Below, piece after piece: positions 5,791-8,298 of a DNA stretch of 8,298 bases. Source of the DNA: Bacteroidota bacterium (GTDB lineage: Bacteria; Bacteroidota; Bacteroidia; Cytophagales; Cyclobacteriaceae); assembly GCA_023417955.1 (NCBI GenBank), contig JAEZDW010000043.1, forward strand, positions 1-8,298, read 5' to 3'. The position numbers and the translations under genes are program-made. How positions within the stretch are numbered: position 1 is the first letter of the stretch; each line of letters begins with the position of its first letter. The notes under the pieces are model-generated. The model was not told the origin of the DNA. It saw nothing but the letters and a program-made list of their open reading frames with translations, and searched no databases.

Positions 5791-7683
5791 TCATTGCGCA
5801 CCTGCGATGATTTCGTCTACGACAGCAGGATCAAGTAATGTCGTGACGTCGCCCAAATTAGACGTCTCACCTTCAGCCACCTTTCGCAGGATTCGCCGCA
5901 TGATCTTACCGGACCTTGTTTTAGGAAGGCCGCTTACAAACTGAATCTTGTCGGGTTTGGCGATGGGACCAATGATTTTCGAGACGGTGTCGCGAACCTC
6001 AGCACGTAATTTCTCGGGATCTTTTGGAGCATCATAGCAGATTACAAATGCATAGATACCCTGACCTTTGATGTCATGCGGATATCCGACCACGGCGGTT
6101 TCACATACTTCGACATGCTCGTCGATCGCACTTTCAATTTCGGCTGTTCCAAGATTGTGACCAGACACAATTATAATATCGTCGACGCGACCTGTAATAC
6201 GATAATACCCATCCTGATCGCGGCGGCAGCCATCACCCGTGAAATACATACCAGGGTAGCTCGAAAAGTATGTTTCCTTGAAGCGCTGATGGTCGCCGTA
6301 GATTGTACGCGCCATAGCCGGCCAGGGGAACTTGATTGCGAGACGGCCCTCAATTCCATTGCCCTGAACTTCGAAACCGCCCTCATTCATCACTGCAGGC
6401 TGAACACCGGGTAGTGGTAACGTTGCAAATGCGGGCTTCAAAGGTGTAACGCCGGCGATAGGTGAAATCATAAAACCACCTGTTTCAGTTTGCCACCACG
6501 TATCAATTATCGGGCAGCGTCCCTTGCCGATGTTCTTGTCATACCAGTGCCAGGCTTCCTCGTTAATTGGTTCTCCAACTGTTCCCAGAGTTTTCAGCGA
6601 AGTAAGGTCAGATTTTTCAACAAATGACAACGGCGCTTTTTCCAGAGCCCGAATTGCAGTAGGTGCAGTGTAAAAGATATTCACCTTGTGACGCTCTACC
6701 ACCTGCCAGAAGCGACCCCAGTCCGGCCATGAAGGAACACCTTCAAACATTACCGTGGTTGCGCCCGCAGAAAGGGGACCGTACAATATGTAGGAATGAC
6801 CGGTGATCCATCCAATGTCTGCCGTGCACCAGAATACATCACCTTCTTCATAACGGAAGCACGTGCGGAATGTATAGTTCGTGTACACCATGTATCCGCC
6901 ACACGTGTGCACCATACCTTTCGGTTTTCCGGTAGATCCCGATGTATACAGAATGAACAGCATATCTTCGGCATCCATTTCTTCTGCAGTGCACTGCGCT
7001 GTTACCTTCTTGATTTCATCATGCCACCACACATCGCGACCATCTACGATATTAACATCCGATCCAACGTGTTTATAAACGATCGCCGTTTCAACCTGCT
7101 CGCACTTCGCCAGTGCTTCGTCGATGATTCCTTTCAGGTTGATGACTTTTTCTCCGCGATAACCACCATCGGCCGTGACCACGATTTTACATCCCGCATC
7201 GGTGATACGATCCACCAGGGATTTTGCTGAGAACCCGGCGAACACCACCGAATGAACCGCGCCTATTCGCGCGCATGCGAGCACTGTATAGGCGAGTTGT
7301 GGAATCATCGGTAGATAGACGCATACACGATCGCCCTTCCGCACACCGTTTGCCTTAAGCATATTTGCCGTGCGCGACACTTCCTCAAAAAGTTGACGAT
7401 ATGTAATCCGGACGGGTTCTTGCGCGGGGTTATTCGGTTCCCAGATGATTGCCACCTGATCGCCTCTTGTTTCCAGATGCCGGTCGAGACAGTTTTCGGT
7501 GACATTGAGCTTAGCACCATTAAACCATTTCACCTCGGGTTTGTGAAAATCCCACTCCAAAACCGTGTCCCATTTCTTTCGCCAGGCAAAATCACTTGCA
7601 ATCTCGGCCCAGAATTCCTCCGGATTTTCGATACTCGTCGCATAGGTTTTCTGGTAATCTTCGAAAGAACTGATCGTTTGCAT
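5791..7683 (-). CDS. acs: Acetyl-CoA synthetase (acetate-CoA ligase, AMP-forming)
   Basis: A 630-residue cytoplasmic enzyme that activates acetate with ATP to acetyl-AMP and then acetyl-CoA. ANL-superfamily motifs in order: YTSGSTGKPKG (246-256, phosphate loop), DTWWQTETGG (394-403), TGDG (482-485), GRVDD (498-502, hinge region), and PKTRSGKIMRR (587-597) with the catalytic, normally acetylation-regulated Lys593. Trp397, the second Trp of DTWWQTE, is the residue that limits the acyl pocket to acetate in characterised Acs, which argues against propionyl- or medium-chain ligases. An upstream in-frame TTG at 7740 would add 19 residues of poor character; I chose the ATG at 7683 because MQTISSFEDYQKTYATSIEN aligns with the family start and gives the usual length. 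Asn510 replaces the Arg of the usual SGHRLGT motif. It is divergent from the methyltransferase gene and lies upstream of the SGNH-MBOAT cassette on the same strand, so acetyl-CoA supply to O-acetylation is possible. Confidence 0.96.
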   Translation of the reverse strand: MQTISSFEDYQKTYATSIENPEEFWAEIASDFAWRKKWDTVLEWDFHKPEVKWFNGAKLNVTENCLDRHLETRGDQVAIIWEPNNPAQEPVRITYRQLFEEVSRTANMLKANGVRKGDRVCVYLPMIPQLAYTVLACARIGAVHSVVFAGFSAKSLVDRITDAGCKIVVTADGGYRGEKVINLKGIIDEALAKCEQVETAIVYKHVGSDVNIVDGRDVWWHDEIKKVTAQCTAEEMDAEDMLFILYTSGSTGKPKGMVHTCGGYMVYTNYTFRTCFRYEEGDVFWCTADIGWITGHSYILYGPLSAGATTVMFEGVPSWPDWGRFWQVVERHKVNIFYTAPTAIRALEKAPLSFVEKSDLTSLKTLGTVGEPINEEAWHWYDKNIGKGRCPIIDTWWQTETGGFMISPIAGVTPLKPAFATLPLPGVQPAVMNEGGFEVQGNGIEGRLAIKFPWPAMARTIYGDHQRFKETYFSSYPGMYFTGDGCRRDQDGYYRITGRVDDIIIVSGHNLGTAEIESAIDEHVEVCETAVVGYPHDIKGQGIYAFVICYDAPKDPEKLRAEVRDTVSKIIGPIAKPDKIQFVSGLPKTRSGKIMRRILRKVAEGETSNLGDVTTLLDPAVVDEIIAGAQ

Positions 7684-8085
7684 AGACGGCTTGGATTTAT
7701 GACAGGGGATAAAAATTGGATTCTTTTTCCATAAAAACAAGCCAATTTCGTGTTGTGCTCGGACACACAGGAAAAGAAACCACAGTTTTTGTCACCTTTC
7801 CAGTCCGTATTGAAATTATTGGTGTCCAACCTGTTTAATTCACTCAGACTTTGTGCGCCGAAATCCCGTTAAACCAATAAGCAAAGAAATGGGCACGAAA
7901 ATTTTAAGCTTAGCGGTGTTGCTGTGTGTATAACACGGGGAGGCAACAACATCACAACGAATAGACTATAATGTACCTCAGAGCCGTGATAGACGTTGAA
8001 ATGAGCAGAAGGATTTTTATTCGCATGAAAAAGTACCGGATTTCTTGGGAACCAGTTAATTTGAACCTCCTAGTATAGCGCTGTC
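7684..8085. other. 402-bp divergent intergenic region between acs and the methyltransferase gene
   Basis: No convincing gene is present. It should hold the promoters of both flanking genes, but I find no full TTTG/TAnnTTTG pair on either strand. Visible items: a TGTG-N6-CACA inverted repeat at 7754-7767, about 70-85 bp upstream of the acs start; an isolated TATAAT at 7967-7972; a 14-codon ORF at 7889-7933 (MGTKILSLAVLLCV) shaped like the start of a signal peptide; and a 35-codon ORF at 7971-8078 ending 7 bp before the methyltransferase ATG. None of these is supported well enough to call a gene or a site. No strong hairpin with a T run was seen. Confidence 0.6.
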
Positions 8086-8298
8086 ATGGCTGCTCCCTTT
8101 GATCATATTACACTTGTTCAGGACTCTGTTTTCAGCCGGAGCGCAATCGGACAATTGCAGCGCAAGCACGTATGGGGTTACATTGAAAAAATTATTCCGG
8201 AACTCGACGGGCTGGAGATGCTTGAGTTGAATGCTGGTAAAGGAGAGGATGCACTCATGTTCAGTGATCGCGGATTTAATCTGGTTGCCACCGATGTC
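8086..8298 (+). CDS. Class I SAM-dependent methyltransferase (N-terminal part, 3' truncated by window)
   Basis: The frame opens at ATG 8086 and runs off the window, giving 71 residues. The N-terminus (FDHITLVQDSVF, then SAIGQLQRKHVW) fits the usual FDxxAxxYDxxFxxTxxGxxxRxxVW lead of small Rossmann-fold methyltransferases. Motif I is LELNAGKGEDALMF (46-59), in place of the commoner LELGCGTGEDA, and the second strand ends in VATDV (67-71) with Asp70, the expected ribose-binding acidic residue. A stop in the same frame at 8071-8073 makes 8086 the first possible ATG; the next Met (45) lies inside the fold. There is no Shine-Dalgarno. The substrate cannot be told: the specificity-determining half lies outside the window. 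It is divergent from acs, and nothing here links the two functionally. Confidence 0.82.
   Translation, partial: MAAPFDHITLVQDSVFSRSAIGQLQRKHVWGYIEKIIPELDGLEMLELNAGKGEDALMFSDRGFNLVATDV

Noticed and set aside
5374..5838. Plus-strand 154-codon ORF spanning the start of SGNH gene 1 and the end of acs
   Set aside because: It is antisense to two well-supported genes, has a low-complexity Ser/Thr-rich translation, and shows no recognisable domain.
7684..7740. N-terminal extension of acs from a TTG start at 7740
   Set aside because: The extra 19 residues do not resemble the family N-terminus, and the ATG at 7683 gives the expected start and length.
7967..7972. TATAAT as a sigma-70 -10 box for the methyltransferase gene
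   Set aside because: There is no -35 partner at the right distance, and the Bacteroidota primary sigma factor uses a different consensus.
8066..8073. AGGAGG-like ribosome site on the minus strand
   Set aside because: No start codon follows at a usable distance on that strand, and no open frame extends from it.

Overview
The window looks like chromosomal core and envelope sequence from a member of the Bacteroidota, most likely a Cytophagia-like lineage. The evidence is a eukaryotic-type class I NrdA tail, a perfect TAnnTTTG-type -7 element, general lack of Shine-Dalgarno sequences, moderate base composition, and proteins that read as typical Bacteroidota versions. The genus cannot be told from sequence reading alone.

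Layout from left to right: (1) the 3' end of nrdA (+), followed by a strong intrinsic terminator; (2) a complete fermentative D-lactate dehydrogenase gene, ldhA (+); (3) converging on it with only 2 bp between, a three-gene minus-strand cassette, transcribed in the order SGNH protein 1, SGNH protein 2, MBOAT acyltransferase; (4) upstream of the cassette on the same strand, a complete acetyl-CoA synthetase gene, acs; (5) a 402-bp divergent intergenic region; (6) the 5' end of a class I SAM-dependent methyltransferase (+), cut by the window end.

The most interesting part is 1607-5690. A polytopic membrane acyltransferase of the AlgI/DltB family is encoded in tight linkage with two exported SGNH-fold proteins. 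The two share landmarks with each other and are probably ancient tandem paralogues. By analogy with alginate, peptidoglycan and teichoic-acid acylation systems, the MBOAT would pass acetyl groups from cytoplasmic acetyl-CoA across the membrane. One or both SGNH proteins would then place them on, or remove them from, an envelope polysaccharide. Acs, which makes acetyl-CoA from acetate, lies 100 bp upstream on the same strand. A supply link is attractive but unproven. The polysaccharide target is not identifiable here. The MBOAT-SGNH pairing is a known theme; the paired SGNH proteins with long inserts and altered block III motifs are the part worth a second look.

I saw no tRNA or rRNA gene, CRISPR array, insertion sequence or phage gene.
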